Below are positions 45,072-55,044 of a stretch of 64,000 bases of DNA, piece after piece. How positions within the stretch are numbered: the first letter of the stretch is position 1; every line of letters starts with the position of its first letter. Source of the DNA: Pontibacter virosus (GTDB lineage Bacteria > Bacteroidota > Bacteroidia > Cytophagales > Hymenobacteraceae); assembly GCF_003096355.1 (NCBI RefSeq), contig NZ_QEKI01000001.1:248001-312000 (forward strand), read 5' to 3'. The notes beneath the pieces were generated by a model that made no database searches, was not told the DNA's origin, and saw only the letters and a list, made by a program, of their open reading frames with translations. Position numbers and translations under genes: made by a program.

Positions 45072-45389
45072 CTAAAACAGATTTTGCAAAAAAGCTGGTG
45101 TTTTGATGATACCTGTCACCATCATAATAGCAACAATGGCTAAAGCTACTGCTACCCGAAACAGATAACCTTCAAAAACTGGCTCTCCAGCCCGTTGCTC
45201 GTGATAGATACGCAGGGCACCGCCAATAAGCATTAAACTCAGCCCTGCATACAAAAAAACAGGGCTGAAATCATTTTCAAAATTAACAATACCCACTATT
45301 CGCAGCGCGGCAGGCCACATAATGAGCGCCATCCCACCATAAATCAGCAGTTGGGTCGCCAAGGTGTTTTGTAGGATTAGTTTTTTCAT
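45072..45389 (-). CDS. Small three-helix membrane protein
   Basis: The 105-residue product has three hydrophobic segments (about 11-27, 40-57 and 78-95) and a cytoplasmic-facing basic loop (RIYHEQRAG). I do not recognise a family. I start at the ATG at 45389 (MKKLILQN), which fits a membrane protein; the frame is open upstream to 45494, but those residues look non-coding. It lies 117 bases downstream of a small gene on the same strand. Confidence 0.65.
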   Translation of the reverse strand: MKKLILQNTLATQLLIYGGMALIMWPAALRIVGIVNFENDFSPVFLYAGLSLMLIGGALRIYHEQRAGEPVFEGYLFRVAVALAIVAIMMVTGIIKTPAFLQNLF

Positions 45390-45506
45390 CGAGCGGTTAA
45401 GGTTAACTAATGTGTCAGGTATAGCCGAAGAATACGCTTTCGTGAATATACTTTTAATGCAGTTAATTTCAAACCTATAGGGTACAGTTCTCATCCTTGC
45501 TATACC

Positions 45507-45749
45507 TTAGCCATTCCTCCTCACCGTGCTTACAAAAGCGTCTCGCATATCCTGAAAGCGGTTGACAACTGCCTCGATAAAATCCTCGTCCAGCAGGGCA
45601 ATCGCCCCTTCGTCTCCTGACACTTCGGTTTCCTCTATTTTATAAATCTGCTCCAGGTTTGCTTTCTCTAACTTCAGGATATACTTGCCGTTATAGGAAT
45701 GCAGCGTGATTTTCACGTGTGGGTTAGGGATGTCGGCTACTACTCTCAT
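45507..45749 (-). CDS. Hypothetical protein, 80 residues
   Basis: The peptide (MRVVADIPNPHVKITLHSYNGKYILKLEKANLEQIYKIEE...) reads like two beta strands and two helices. Very similar short proteins occur in Bacteroidota without assigned function, as far as I know. No signal peptide. It lies between the three-helix protein and the MutS homologue, on their strand, with 67 bases to the MutS-gene stop, so it may be cotranscribed with it. Confidence 0.7.
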   Translation of the reverse strand: MRVVADIPNPHVKITLHSYNGKYILKLEKANLEQIYKIEETEVSGDEGAIALLDEDFIEAVVNRFQDMRDAFVSTVRRNG

Positions 45750-45816
45750 AAGTTTATTTGCTGATTGTTTATGTGTGTTGCTATACTAACGTAAATCTGG
45801 GGCTTAGGTAAATACC

Positions 45817-47637
45817 CTATCCTGCCGCATCAGTCCGCTCCATCTCAATCCCCATCAGCTGCATCAGCTTGCTGGCGTTGAAACTGCGGCAGATGCCCCG
45901 GTGCAAGGTATAATCGAACAATATCCTGTCGCCCTCGATGGTGCTGTTGAAGCTGAAGTTCTCTACGCTACTGGGCAACTCCTGCTCCATAGCGCCCAGC
46001 TCCAGGTCGTGCGTGGAGATAAGGCCGGAGGCATTGCGGCGGTGTAGTTGCCGGATCAGGGCCATGGCACCGGCGTGACGGTCGCGGGAGTTGGTGCCTT
46101 TGAGTATCTCGTCTAGGAGGTAGAAAACCGGTTCCTCCCCTTCTGTCATGTTGAGGAGAATGCGCAGGCGTTTGAGCTCAGCGTAGAAGGAAGAGGTGTT
46201 CTCGGCCAGGTTATCAGCGGTGCGCATGGCAGTGTATACCTGTGTCGGGGCTACTTTCAGGCGACGGGCACATACAGGAGCCCCCATAAAGGCCAGCACC
46301 ATGTTGATGCCCACCGTGCGCAGGAAGGTCGTTTTGCCGGACATATTGGAGCCCGTTACCACGATGGTCTTACCCGCTCCCTGCATCTGGAAATCGTTGG
46401 CGATGCGCTCCACCGAGAAAATCAGCGGATGCGCCAATTGCTCAGCATCAAACTCGAAAGGTATAGCGCTTATCTCAGGTATAGCATAATGCGGTTGGGC
46501 ATATTGGAAAGCCGCCATACTGGCCAGTGCTTCGAAATCAGCCAGCAAAACGAGGCTGTTCTCTACCTGTTCCAGATGATCCGCTTTCCAGGACTCGATC
46601 CGGTAGATCCATACGAAATCCCACATCAGGATGGTGTTCAGGAAAAAGCTCATCAGGGTGCTGAGTCGCCAGGAGAAATAATCGATGATGGTGGCTACTT
46701 TGCCGATGGCTGTAGAAGCAGGTGTGTTGCCTTTGAAGAGTTGCGTCCTGATCTCATCCAGAAGCGGTGCTTTAAAGGTATGTGCTTCCAGGTGCCGCAG
46801 CTGGTCGGTATAGCTTTGCGTGGCCTCATACATGCCGATGCTTTTCTCGTAGTAATCGTCGCGTTGCTTCTGGAACTTGAGGCCCAGCAGGTATTGGATA
46901 GCCAAAAAGCCGACCGCGATGTAGCCGGAGTAGCCATACAACCAGGCCGCAATCGACGCTAAGGTCAGAACAGGCAGCACAAACACCAGGAGCTTCAGCC
47001 AGGGATGCGCTTTGTACAAATCCTGTGCACGTAGCCAATCAAAGAACTCCTGTGTATTTGCCTCGGTGTGCTTGTAGTGCATGGGCTTCACGATTGCCTG
47101 CTGCAGCCATTCCTGCTGGTCGGGCTGCGCCAGTTCTGCCACTGCCACCTGTCTGCGCAATACTTCCGGAGTTGGTGCTGCCTGCCGGAACCACTGGGCC
47201 AGCCGCAGCTTGCCAATGCTCGTCACAGAGCGGTTCATCAGTTGGAAGAGCGAGTCCGGGCCGAAAATATCCAGGTCGGAGGTATAGGGATGCTGATCGT
47301 CTTTGAAGGCGACGTCTCCGTCGAAGGTATGGAGTTTACCCTGCAGCCTATCGATCTCCTGCAGGTTGAGCTTGCTGAGCAACTGCAGCTGCTTATACCT
47401 GTAATCGAGCCGGCTGTGCCAGCGCATCACCAATATGAAAAGGATGTAAAACCCAACGATGCTGATGATGCCTGCGCTGATGTTACCGTCCCTGAAAAAG
47501 AGCCAGGCCGTAATAGCACCTGCAACAAACACCACCACTCTTAACCACGACACCGACTTCGATTTGCCGGCTGCTTTTTGTTCCTGTTCAGCATAGGCCG
47601 CTGCCCGCTGCTTAAATTCGTTTTCTCTGCTGTTCAC
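45817..47637 (-). CDS. Membrane-anchored MutS-family ATPase
   Basis: The 606-residue protein ends in a MutS ATPase domain: Walker A VVTGSNMSGKTT, AENTSSFYAELKRLR and Walker B FYLLDEILKGTNSRDR. The N-terminal half has paired hydrophobic segments (about 33-72 and 210-250) in place of the mismatch-binding domain, plus a clamp/lever-like helical region. The family occurs in Bacteroidota and Firmicutes; its role is unknown and it should not replace MutS. The start is uncertain: GTG at 47637 clears the upstream gene by 28 bases, while TTG at 47682 would add 15 residues and overlap it by 17. Confidence 0.88.
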   Translation of the reverse strand: MNSRENEFKQRAAAYAEQEQKAAGKSKSVSWLRVVVFVAGAITAWLFFRDGNISAGIISIVGFYILFILVMRWHSRLDYRYKQLQLLSKLNLQEIDRLQGKLHTFDGDVAFKDDQHPYTSDLDIFGPDSLFQLMNRSVTSIGKLRLAQWFRQAAPTPEVLRRQVAVAELAQPDQQEWLQQAIVKPMHYKHTEANTQEFFDWLRAQDLYKAHPWLKLLVFVLPVLTLASIAAWLYGYSGYIAVGFLAIQYLLGLKFQKQRDDYYEKSIGMYEATQSYTDQLRHLEAHTFKAPLLDEIRTQLFKGNTPASTAIGKVATIIDYFSWRLSTLMSFFLNTILMWDFVWIYRIESWKADHLEQVENSLVLLADFEALASMAAFQYAQPHYAIPEISAIPFEFDAEQLAHPLIFSVERIANDFQMQGAGKTIVVTGSNMSGKTTFLRTVGINMVLAFMGAPVCARRLKVAPTQVYTAMRTADNLAENTSSFYAELKRLRILLNMTEGEEPVFYLLDEILKGTNSRDRHAGAMALIRQLHRRNASGLISTHDLELGAMEQELPSSVENFSFNSTIEGDRILFDYTLHRGICRSFNASKLMQLMGIEMERTDAAG

Positions 47638-47665
47638 GTATAGCTGTTCTGTTTGCAGGTATAGC

Positions 47666-48091
47666 CTAGTCGATCGTGGCAATGCACTTCAACTCGATGG
47701 CAATGGGCGTTGGTAATTTATTTATCTCCACGGTGGTGCGACAAGGCTGGTTGTCCTTGAAGTACTCGGCATAGATGCGGTTGTAGGTCGCAAAGTCGTC
47801 TTTCATATTCGTCAGGTATACGGTCACGTCTACCAGGTTTGCCCAGCTCGAGCCGGCGTCTTCCAGTATGTAACGCACATTCTGGAATACGGAGCGGCAC
47901 TGCGTCTCAATGTCGTACGAGGTGATGTTGCCTGCCTCGTCCAGTTCCACACCCGGGATCTTTTTGGTGCCCCGCTCCCTTGGTCCAACGCCAGACAGGA
48001 ACAAAAGATTGCCCACGCGACGGGCATGCGGGTATAGCCCCACGGGCTCCGGGGCTTTCGATGAATTGAGAAGCTCTTTATCGTTTGTCAT
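47666..48091 (-). CDS. RidA-family protein (2-aminomuconate deaminase-like)
   Basis: The 141-residue cytoplasmic protein has GLYPHARRVGNLLFLSGVGPRERGTKKIPG at the start, a pattern of the aminomuconate deaminase-type RidA subgroup, then TQCRSVFQNVRYILEDAGSSWANLVDVTVYLTNMKDDFATYNRIYAEYF and CRTTVEINKLPTPIAIELKCIA, where the Arg binds the substrate carboxylate. It may act in kynurenine breakdown or clear reactive enamines. I start at the ATG at 48091, three bases after a TATATTTG box. It lies upstream of the MutS homologue. Confidence 0.88.
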   Translation of the reverse strand: MTNDKELLNSSKAPEPVGLYPHARRVGNLLFLSGVGPRERGTKKIPGVELDEAGNITSYDIETQCRSVFQNVRYILEDAGSSWANLVDVTVYLTNMKDDFATYNRIYAEYFKDNQPCRTTVEINKLPTPIAIELKCIATID

Positions 48092-48094
48092 ACT

Positions 48095-48102
48095 CAAATA
48101 TA
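48095..48102 (-). promoter_or_regulatory. -7 box directly before the RidA start codon
   Basis: The minus strand reads TATATTTG, an exact match, followed by only three bases before the ATG. See findings on possible leaderless genes. Confidence 0.5.
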
Positions 48103-48155
48103 AAACATTCTGGCCAGCATTGTGCTTTGAGTCCTGCCATCTATCTCACCATAAC

Positions 48156-48190
48156 AGAGAAGCCGGCCCTAAAACAGGCCGGCTTCTCTT
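48156..48190 (-). terminator. Hairpin after the DUF4097 gene
   Basis: GAGAAGCCGGCC (48157-48168) pairs with GGCCGGCTTCTC (48177-48188). It lies 60 bases beyond the DUF4097 stop on the minus strand. The T run is weak. Confidence 0.7.
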
Positions 48191-48249
48191 ACCTTAAACA
48201 AACTCTATTATTTAACCCGATCGGGGCTAATATGTTTAAACACAAAGGA

Positions 48250-49371
48250 TTATTTTGTGAACCTCACATCGTTATACTTTGAAGTGATGCTGAGAGTGCC
48301 TTTAGATGAAGCATTTCCATACCTGCCTTTATACTCCGCCGAGGTATGGCCTTTCTCCAGTGTCGTGAACTTCACGAGGTTTCGGTCCACTTTAAAGTCG
48401 GCGAATTGCACGTTGACGTCGAAGTCAAAGGCCGAATCGCTCTCGAAGTTGAGCAGGATTGGAGCGTAGCCTCCGGTTACATTTATAGACTTGAAATTCT
48501 TCTTCACGTTATCTACACTAAATGTGCCGTACTTCACATCCATCTGCAGTGCTTCGGAAAGATTTCCTATTTTAATATCAGTATATTTTGACGTGCCATT
48601 CACACCATTTGTCCCGCCTAGATTTAAATTTGAATACGCCAACTCTATATTGCCCTTGTTCAGGAAGCCGATGGTATTGGAAGTTCTGTCACAGAACGAA
48701 GCTTTGATGTTGTTGGAGGCGTTCGCCAGATTACCCACTTTAAAAGCACCATGGCGCACGTTCAAATCCACTTTGCCCTTCATGTCTGGCAGGTATACGT
48801 TACCGAAGCTGTTCTTCACGATCAAGTGGTTATCTTCGGGCATATTGATGGTATAGTTGATCTCAAAACTCTGGTGACCACTCTTGGAGTTCATAGAACC
48901 CATTTCGGTCTTAACGGAGATGGTGCTGCCGCTTCGGCTGTCGGCCACGTTGATCTTATTCAGCATTTCCTGCGCCACTTGCTCTGAGTTGGCGCGGCTG
49001 ATGATGTCGACTTTTACCTGTATCTCGTTGCGGTTCCAGGTGTTCACATGCACGTTGCCGAACTTGTTGTCGATGTTCAGCACATCCGACTTGCTTACTT
49101 TGTAAGTCTTGTCGAAGGTCTTGCGCTTCTCTGAACTGTAGGTATAAACTTCGGCTTCCTTACAATCCGTCTGGTGTGGCAGCACAGGAGGCGCCGGTGG
49201 AATCGGAGGGGCGGGCGGTTGTGTCTGCTGCACGACAGGGGTTGGTGGTGCAGGGAGCGTTTGGCTTGGGCAAGGCTCCGGCGCATAAGGCTGTGCCAGG
49301 GCCAGGGCGGGCAGTATAACCAAAAGCGTGGCTATGTGGTAGCGCAGTGTTTTAAATAGTAGTAGTTTCAT
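48250..49371 (-). CDS. DUF4097-family secreted beta-helix protein
   Basis: The 373-residue product has a signal peptide (ending LALA), a Pro-rich stretch (about 36-68) and beta-strand repeats of the DUF4097 type (KSDVLNIDNKFGNVHVNTWNRNEIQVKVDIISRA, LIVKNSFGNVYLPDMKGKVDLNVRHGAFKVGNL). It probably sits on the cell surface or in the periplasm. It is the third gene of an ECF sigma/anti-sigma/DUF4097 operon common in Bacteroidota: its start overlaps the end of the anti-sigma gene by 20 bases. The biological signal is not known. Confidence 0.85.
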   Translation of the reverse strand: MKLLLFKTLRYHIATLLVILPALALAQPYAPEPCPSQTLPAPPTPVVQQTQPPAPPIPPAPPVLPHQTDCKEAEVYTYSSEKRKTFDKTYKVSKSDVLNIDNKFGNVHVNTWNRNEIQVKVDIISRANSEQVAQEMLNKINVADSRSGSTISVKTEMGSMNSKSGHQSFEINYTINMPEDNHLIVKNSFGNVYLPDMKGKVDLNVRHGAFKVGNLANASNNIKASFCDRTSNTIGFLNKGNIELAYSNLNLGGTNGVNGTSKYTDIKIGNLSEALQMDVKYGTFSVDNVKKNFKSINVTGGYAPILLNFESDSAFDFDVNVQFADFKVDRNLVKFTTLEKGHTSAEYKGRYGNASSKGTLSITSKYNDVRFTK

Positions 49372-50017
49372 TGTTCTGTGGTTCAGTAGTATCCTGTTCT
49401 TTAATAGCTTCTATTTTCTTAAGCACTTCCAGCTGGCGGTTCAGCACTTCGATCCGGATCTGCAGGTTCCTGATCATGGCCGCCATCACCTGGTCGGTAT
49501 TCGGAGTAGTTTGTAATTGATCTTTGAGTCGGGTATAGCTGCTGTCGAGTCGGGCCAGTTCGCTGTCTATCTCGCGCGTTTCGTCCAGACCGAGCACCTT
49601 CAGGTCGTATTCGCTCAGCTCTTCGCGTTTGCTGTTGATCTGGCTGGTATAGTATACCTCCACCTCAGCAAGTTCGGGCGCCATTTGGTACACCGATGCC
49701 TGTTCTCCTGTCTCGGTAGTAGCGGCAAGGGTGTTGGTGACTGCCGGGTTGTTTTTTTTCACCGTCCAGAGCGTGATGCCACATGCCAGCAGGAGCACGA
49801 TGGTAGCGGCCACGCGCATAAACATGAAGTCGGCGGCGAAGTTGAGGCGATCCCCGAAGTTGATGCTGATCACCTTGGCTTCTTTGCGTGGCTTCTCTTT
49901 CTGTGCCTGCTGCGTCTTCAGCTCGGTACAGATCTCCTGCCACAGCTCCGGTCTGGGTTCGAACATGTCGAAGTCTTCCCGGTTTTCACTCACAAAATCC
50001 TTTAATCTGTCTTTCAT
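49352..50017 (-). CDS. Anti-sigma-factor-like membrane protein
   Basis: The 221-residue protein has a cytoplasmic N-terminus (MKDRLKDFVSENREDFDMFEPRPELWQEI), a single membrane helix (about 68-86: MRVAATIVLLLACGITLW) and an extracytoplasmic coiled-coil part rich in Glu, Arg and Leu (IDSELARLDSSYTRLKDQLQ, IRNLQIRIEVLNRQLEVLKKI). Its place between an ECF sigma gene and a DUF4097 gene suggests it holds the sigma factor at the membrane. The ATG at 50017 matches usual homologue starts; one at 50035 would add six residues. It lacks a zinc-finger motif. Confidence 0.8.
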   Translation of the reverse strand: MKDRLKDFVSENREDFDMFEPRPELWQEICTELKTQQAQKEKPRKEAKVISINFGDRLNFAADFMFMRVAATIVLLLACGITLWTVKKNNPAVTNTLAATTETGEQASVYQMAPELAEVEVYYTSQINSKREELSEYDLKVLGLDETREIDSELARLDSSYTRLKDQLQTTPNTDQVMAAMIRNLQIRIEVLNRQLEVLKKIEAIKEQDTTEPQNNETTTI

Positions 50018-50044
50018 CTTTCTCTTCTTTATCATTGACCACGG

Positions 50045-50602
50045 CTAGGCCATGGAATGTGTGTCTTTCATAATCTCCAGGAGCTTCTTGCGGGCCCTGC
50101 TGTACTGCGACTTCGAAGTAGACTCGCTTATACCCAACACCTCTCCTATTTCAGCATGGTCGAGGCCTTCCAGCAGGTATAGGCTGAGCACTACTCTGTA
50201 GCCGTCAGGCAAGCGCTGTATGGCGCGGCGCACCTGCTCTACCTGCCATTCGGTATCATCGTCGTAGTCCTCGTCTGCTATGTCGCCTGCCATCCGGTCT
50301 TCGAGCGGCACCAGTTCTGAGCGGCGCTTGCGCACGGCGTTAACCGATGCATTGATCACGATCCGTTTGAGCCAGCTCCCGAATGAAGCTTCTGCTTTGT
50401 AAGAATGTAAGTTTTTAAAGGCGCTGATGAAGGCTTCCTGCAGCACGTCCTCGGACTCGGCATAGTCGTTGGTGATGCGCATGCTCACGTTAAACATGGC
50501 TTTGGAGTATAGCTTATACAGCTCGTACTGGGCACGGTTATCCCCTTCCCTGCAGCGCTGCACTACCTGTGCGTTTACATCCTGAAAAGTGCCTTTTTCC
50601 AA
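50045..50602 (-). CDS. ECF-family RNA polymerase sigma factor
   Basis: The 185-residue sigma factor has region 2 (about 28-95: QYELYKLYSKAMFNVSMRITNDYAESEDVLQEAFISAFKNLHSY) and region 4 (about 125-178: AIQRLPDGYRVVLSLYLLEGLDHAEIGEVLGISESTSKSQYSRARKKL). It should be held by the membrane protein encoded next, 27 bases downstream. The upstream 100 bases have no consensus -7 box, which fits self-activation from an ECF-type promoter. Confidence 0.93.
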   Translation of the reverse strand: MEKGTFQDVNAQVVQRCREGDNRAQYELYKLYSKAMFNVSMRITNDYAESEDVLQEAFISAFKNLHSYKAEASFGSWLKRIVINASVNAVRKRRSELVPLEDRMAGDIADEDYDDDTEWQVEQVRRAIQRLPDGYRVVLSLYLLEGLDHAEIGEVLGISESTSKSQYSRARKKLLEIMKDTHSMA

Positions 50603-50984
50603 AATCGCCTCGTTTATCGTTCTATTAGCCTCGTTAGTCGACCTATTCTCTTACTTCATCTTAATTTCACTCCTCCCTTCATTCTATCTGCACTAAAGAC
50701 ACAGGCAAAAGCGTTGGGTTGCATCAAGTTGCAAAATATTTTTAAAAATTATCCGTTGCTCACTGCGCCCGGGTGCCGTTTTACTCATTTATCAGGTATA
50801 GCCACAAAAAAAAGCCAGCCCCGGGTGGAGCTGGCTTTGCCTGAATCAGGATTTTCGGATTATGAAATAAACAGGATAAAGGATACCAGGCAGGATGTGC
50901 GCTTTAAAATTTTGAGTGTGCTATACCTACTGGAAAAGGTAATCAAAACTTATAAAACCTTTCTCATCCTGAAAGTCCAGTTCT
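50603..50984. other. Intergenic stretch upstream of the sigma gene
   Basis: It holds the ALDH terminator at 50803-50840 and, at about 50841-50885, an intergenic repeat of the type AATCAGGATTTTCGGATTAT followed by AACAGGATAAAGGATACC. The rest has no gene I can support. Confidence 0.6.
50803..50840 (-). terminator. Terminator of the aldehyde dehydrogenase gene
   Basis: AAAGCCAGC (50811-50819) pairs with GCTGGCTTT (50830-50838). On the minus strand a run of T follows. Confidence 0.85.
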
Positions 50985-52562
<1,578 letters not shown>

Positions 52563-52671
52563 AATTCTATCTGTATTTTTCGGATTTTGGGTGTTTAAAC
52601 ATCTTCTGAGCAATGTACCTGCACGCAGGAAGCTATGCAGCATGAAGTTAACCCTTTTTTCTCTTCTATTA

Positions 52672-52712
52672 AAACAAAAAAGCTCCTGCCGTGTGTGGCA
52701 GAAGCTTTTCTG
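52672..52712 (-). terminator. Terminator of the HtrA gene
   Basis: AAAAGCTCCTGCC pairs with GGCAGAAGCTTTT (one mismatch) over GTGTGT; a T-rich run follows on the minus strand. Confidence 0.88.
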
Positions 52713-52727
52713 TTGAATGTTTAATAA

Positions 52728-54221
52728 CTAGCGTTTCCCGATCGGGTAGTAAGCCTTCAGACCGTCAGGATAAACACCTTCGATGTAAACGATGCCGGTT
52801 TCGAAGTTCTTCAGGTGGCGCTCCACATCGGCTGGCACATTCACCGCATACTTGTCTATGCGTGTGATGATGAATCCATCTTTCATACCGGTGTCACGGA
52901 ACTTGCTCTTGTCCACATTGGAGATCTTAGCGCCGCCGTCTATACCTAGTTTGTTCATTTCCTGTTTGCTTACCGCTTCAAAAGAAGCACCGTCAAACGT
53001 CACCGAGCTGGCATTGCTACGCTTCGAAATCTCGGTGCTGTTGTTCAGGTTTTTGAGCGTTACGTTGGCATTTCGTGTCTTGCCATCGCGCAGGTACTCT
53101 ACCTTTACCTTATCGCCAGGGCGGTAGCGTGCCACCTGCTCCAGCAACTGCGAAGAGCGGGCTACTTTCACATCGTTGATAGCTGTGATCACGTCGCCAG
53201 TACGAAGGCCGGCCTCTTTCGCACCACCTTCTTCCACTTCGGCCAGGTACACACCATTCAGCGTACTCAGATTTTTCTCTTTTGCCAGGGCAGCATCAAT
53301 TTCCTGGATGCGGGCACCCAGCAAAGCACGCTGCACTTCACCGTACTTCAGCAAGTCGTCTACCACCTTGCTCACAATGGCAGATGGCACGGCAAAAGAA
53401 TAGCCGGCAAAAGATCCTGTTTGTGAAGCGATGGCTGTGTTGATGCCTACGAGGTCACCGTTCAGGTTTACCAGGGCGCCACCACTGTTACCAGGGTTTA
53501 CGGCCGCATCTGTCTGAATGAACGACTCAATGCTAAGATCGCGGTTCTGGCTGGTGCGCAAAATGTTGATGTTACGGCCTTTGGCGCTCACGATACCCGC
53601 TGTTACCGTAGAGGTCAGGTTCATCGGGTTACCCACGGCCAGCACCCACTCCCCTACCTGCAGGTCATCGGAGTTGCCGTAGCGGATTACAGGCAGTTTA
53701 TCGGCGTTGATTTTTAGCAGGGCCAGGTCAGTGGTAGGGTCGGTGCCTACGAGCGTAGCTTCAAACTTGCGCTTATCGTCCAGTGTCACTTCTATCTTGT
53801 CGGCACGGTCGATCACGTGGTTGTTGGTAACGATGTAGCCGTTAGAGGCGATGATCACACCCGAGCCGGAGCCCATCTGCGGACCGCGTGGTACACGTTC
53901 TCCAAAGCCATCGCCAAAGAATTCGCGCAGGAACGGATCCATGGGTGTGTTGGATCGCTGCGCCGAGCGCACGCTATACTCTGTCATCACGTGCACAACG
54001 GCAGGCGTGGTTACCTGTGCGGCCTTTATAAAATTAAGCCCTTCCGGCACAATCACGTTGCTGCTGCGCATGTCGCTTGTGTAGCGTACGGTCGGGTACT
54101 GCTGTTGAGCCTCTACTCCCTGCGGACTATCATTCTCCAGCAACTTATAGCTGCCTACTGCCACACCGCCGCCCATTAGCGCCGAAAGTGTGAGGCCAAC
54201 AATAAACTGTTTCGTCTTCAT
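52728..54221 (-). CDS. degP: DegP/HtrA-type periplasmic serine protease
   Basis: The 497-residue protein has an N-terminal signal anchor (about 6-26), a trypsin-like domain with the triad His135 (VTNNHVI), Asp165 (TTDLALL) and Ser246 (GNSGGAL), PDZ1 (about 300-395) and a degenerate PDZ2 (about 400-490). It should degrade or refold misfolded envelope proteins. Length is normal for DegP/Do. It has a terminator of its own and no clear -7 box, so it may be under stress-sigma control; the 180 bases upstream are AT-rich. Confidence 0.97.
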   Translation of the reverse strand: MKTKQFIVGLTLSALMGGGVAVGSYKLLENDSPQGVEAQQQYPTVRYTSDMRSSNVIVPEGLNFIKAAQVTTPAVVHVMTEYSVRSAQRSNTPMDPFLREFFGDGFGERVPRGPQMGSGSGVIIASNGYIVTNNHVIDRADKIEVTLDDKRKFEATLVGTDPTTDLALLKINADKLPVIRYGNSDDLQVGEWVLAVGNPMNLTSTVTAGIVSAKGRNINILRTSQNRDLSIESFIQTDAAVNPGNSGGALVNLNGDLVGINTAIASQTGSFAGYSFAVPSAIVSKVVDDLLKYGEVQRALLGARIQEIDAALAKEKNLSTLNGVYLAEVEEGGAKEAGLRTGDVITAINDVKVARSSQLLEQVARYRPGDKVKVEYLRDGKTRNANVTLKNLNNSTEISKRSNASSVTFDGASFEAVSKQEMNKLGIDGGAKISNVDKSKFRDTGMKDGFIITRIDKYAVNVPADVERHLKNFETGIVYIEGVYPDGLKAYYPIGKR

Positions 54222-54348
54222 GTATTGAACTCCTTCTGATTGATGGGTTTTAAATATTAAGAATTATATATATAACAAACCTTTAACGCTAATATACTAT
54301 ACGACAGTATACCTAGTCAAGGCAATTTGCACTCTTTAACATTTTTAT

Positions 54349-54387
54349 AACAAAAAGGAGGCCAGTTTTGGTGGCCTCCTTTTTGTC
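54349..54387. terminator. Terminator of the Hsp20 gene
   Basis: CAAAAAGGAGGCC (54351-54363) pairs with GGCCTCCTTTTTG (54373-54385) over a 9-base loop; usable in both directions. Confidence 0.92.
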
Positions 54388-54405
54388 AATTTACATTCCT
54401 AATTG

Positions 54406-54900
54406 TTATTTACCATTCTCAGAAGCAGTCACGCGTTTTTGCTTGGCGTTCTGTTTGGCTTCCTCGCCACCTGCAATCGTGATCTGACGCTTCATGGTTT
54501 TGTGCTCGTCTTTTGGCACGTTTACCAACAGCACGCCGTCCTGCAATTGGGCCGAGATCTTGTCCGGGTTTACGTTGTCAGGCAGGTAGAAAGAGCGGGA
54601 GAATGTACCGTACTGGGTTTCCAGCATCTGGTAGCGGCGACCTTCCTCTTTCTTCTCGAAACGGCGCTCACCTGAAATGGTCAGCTTGCCTTCCTGAAAA
54701 TCGATGGCAACGTCCTCTTTGCGAATGCCGGGCAGGGCTACTTCGATCTCGTAACCATTTTCGGTTTCGCAGGCATCCACATGTGGCGTAAAGCCGGAGA
54801 AACCTCTTGAGTTTACAGACTCGTTGAAGAACCTGTCCAGCATGGAGCTGAAAGTCTGCGGCACGTCATTCTGCATGCCATTATATTTTCTGAGTACCAT
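54406..54900 (-). CDS. Hsp20/alpha-crystallin small heat-shock protein
   Basis: The 164-residue chaperone has an N-terminal arm (MVLRKYNGMQNDVPQTFSSMLDRFFNE), an alpha-crystallin domain (about 45-138: YEIEVALPGIRKEDVAIDFQEGKLTISGERR, and LLVNVPKDEHKTMKRQITI), and a tail with the usual short motif. It binds unfolding proteins as an oligomer. It is transcribed alone and has a perfect Shine-Dalgarno sequence, AAGGAGGT, six bases before the ATG, which is unusual in this phylum. Confidence 0.95.
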   Translation of the reverse strand: MVLRKYNGMQNDVPQTFSSMLDRFFNESVNSRGFSGFTPHVDACETENGYEIEVALPGIRKEDVAIDFQEGKLTISGERRFEKKEEGRRYQMLETQYGTFSRSFYLPDNVNPDKISAQLQDGVLLVNVPKDEHKTMKRQITIAGGEEAKQNAKQKRVTASENGK

Positions 54901-54904
54901 AGCT

Positions 54905-54912
54905 ACCTCCTT
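54905..54912 (-). promoter_or_regulatory. Strong Shine-Dalgarno sequence before the Hsp20 gene
   Basis: The minus strand reads AAGGAGGT with about five bases to the ATG. Other genes in this window lack such a sequence. Confidence 0.8.
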
Positions 54913-55044
54913 TTTTAAGTTGTTGTTTTCAATACAAAAAGGGTAAAGCGAATAGCCTGCCAGTCGGATTATTTTATCGAATCATGAAATAATGTCATTT
55001 ATAACCATGGTATAAACCGGCCTTTCCTGTCAATTTTTCAGGAA

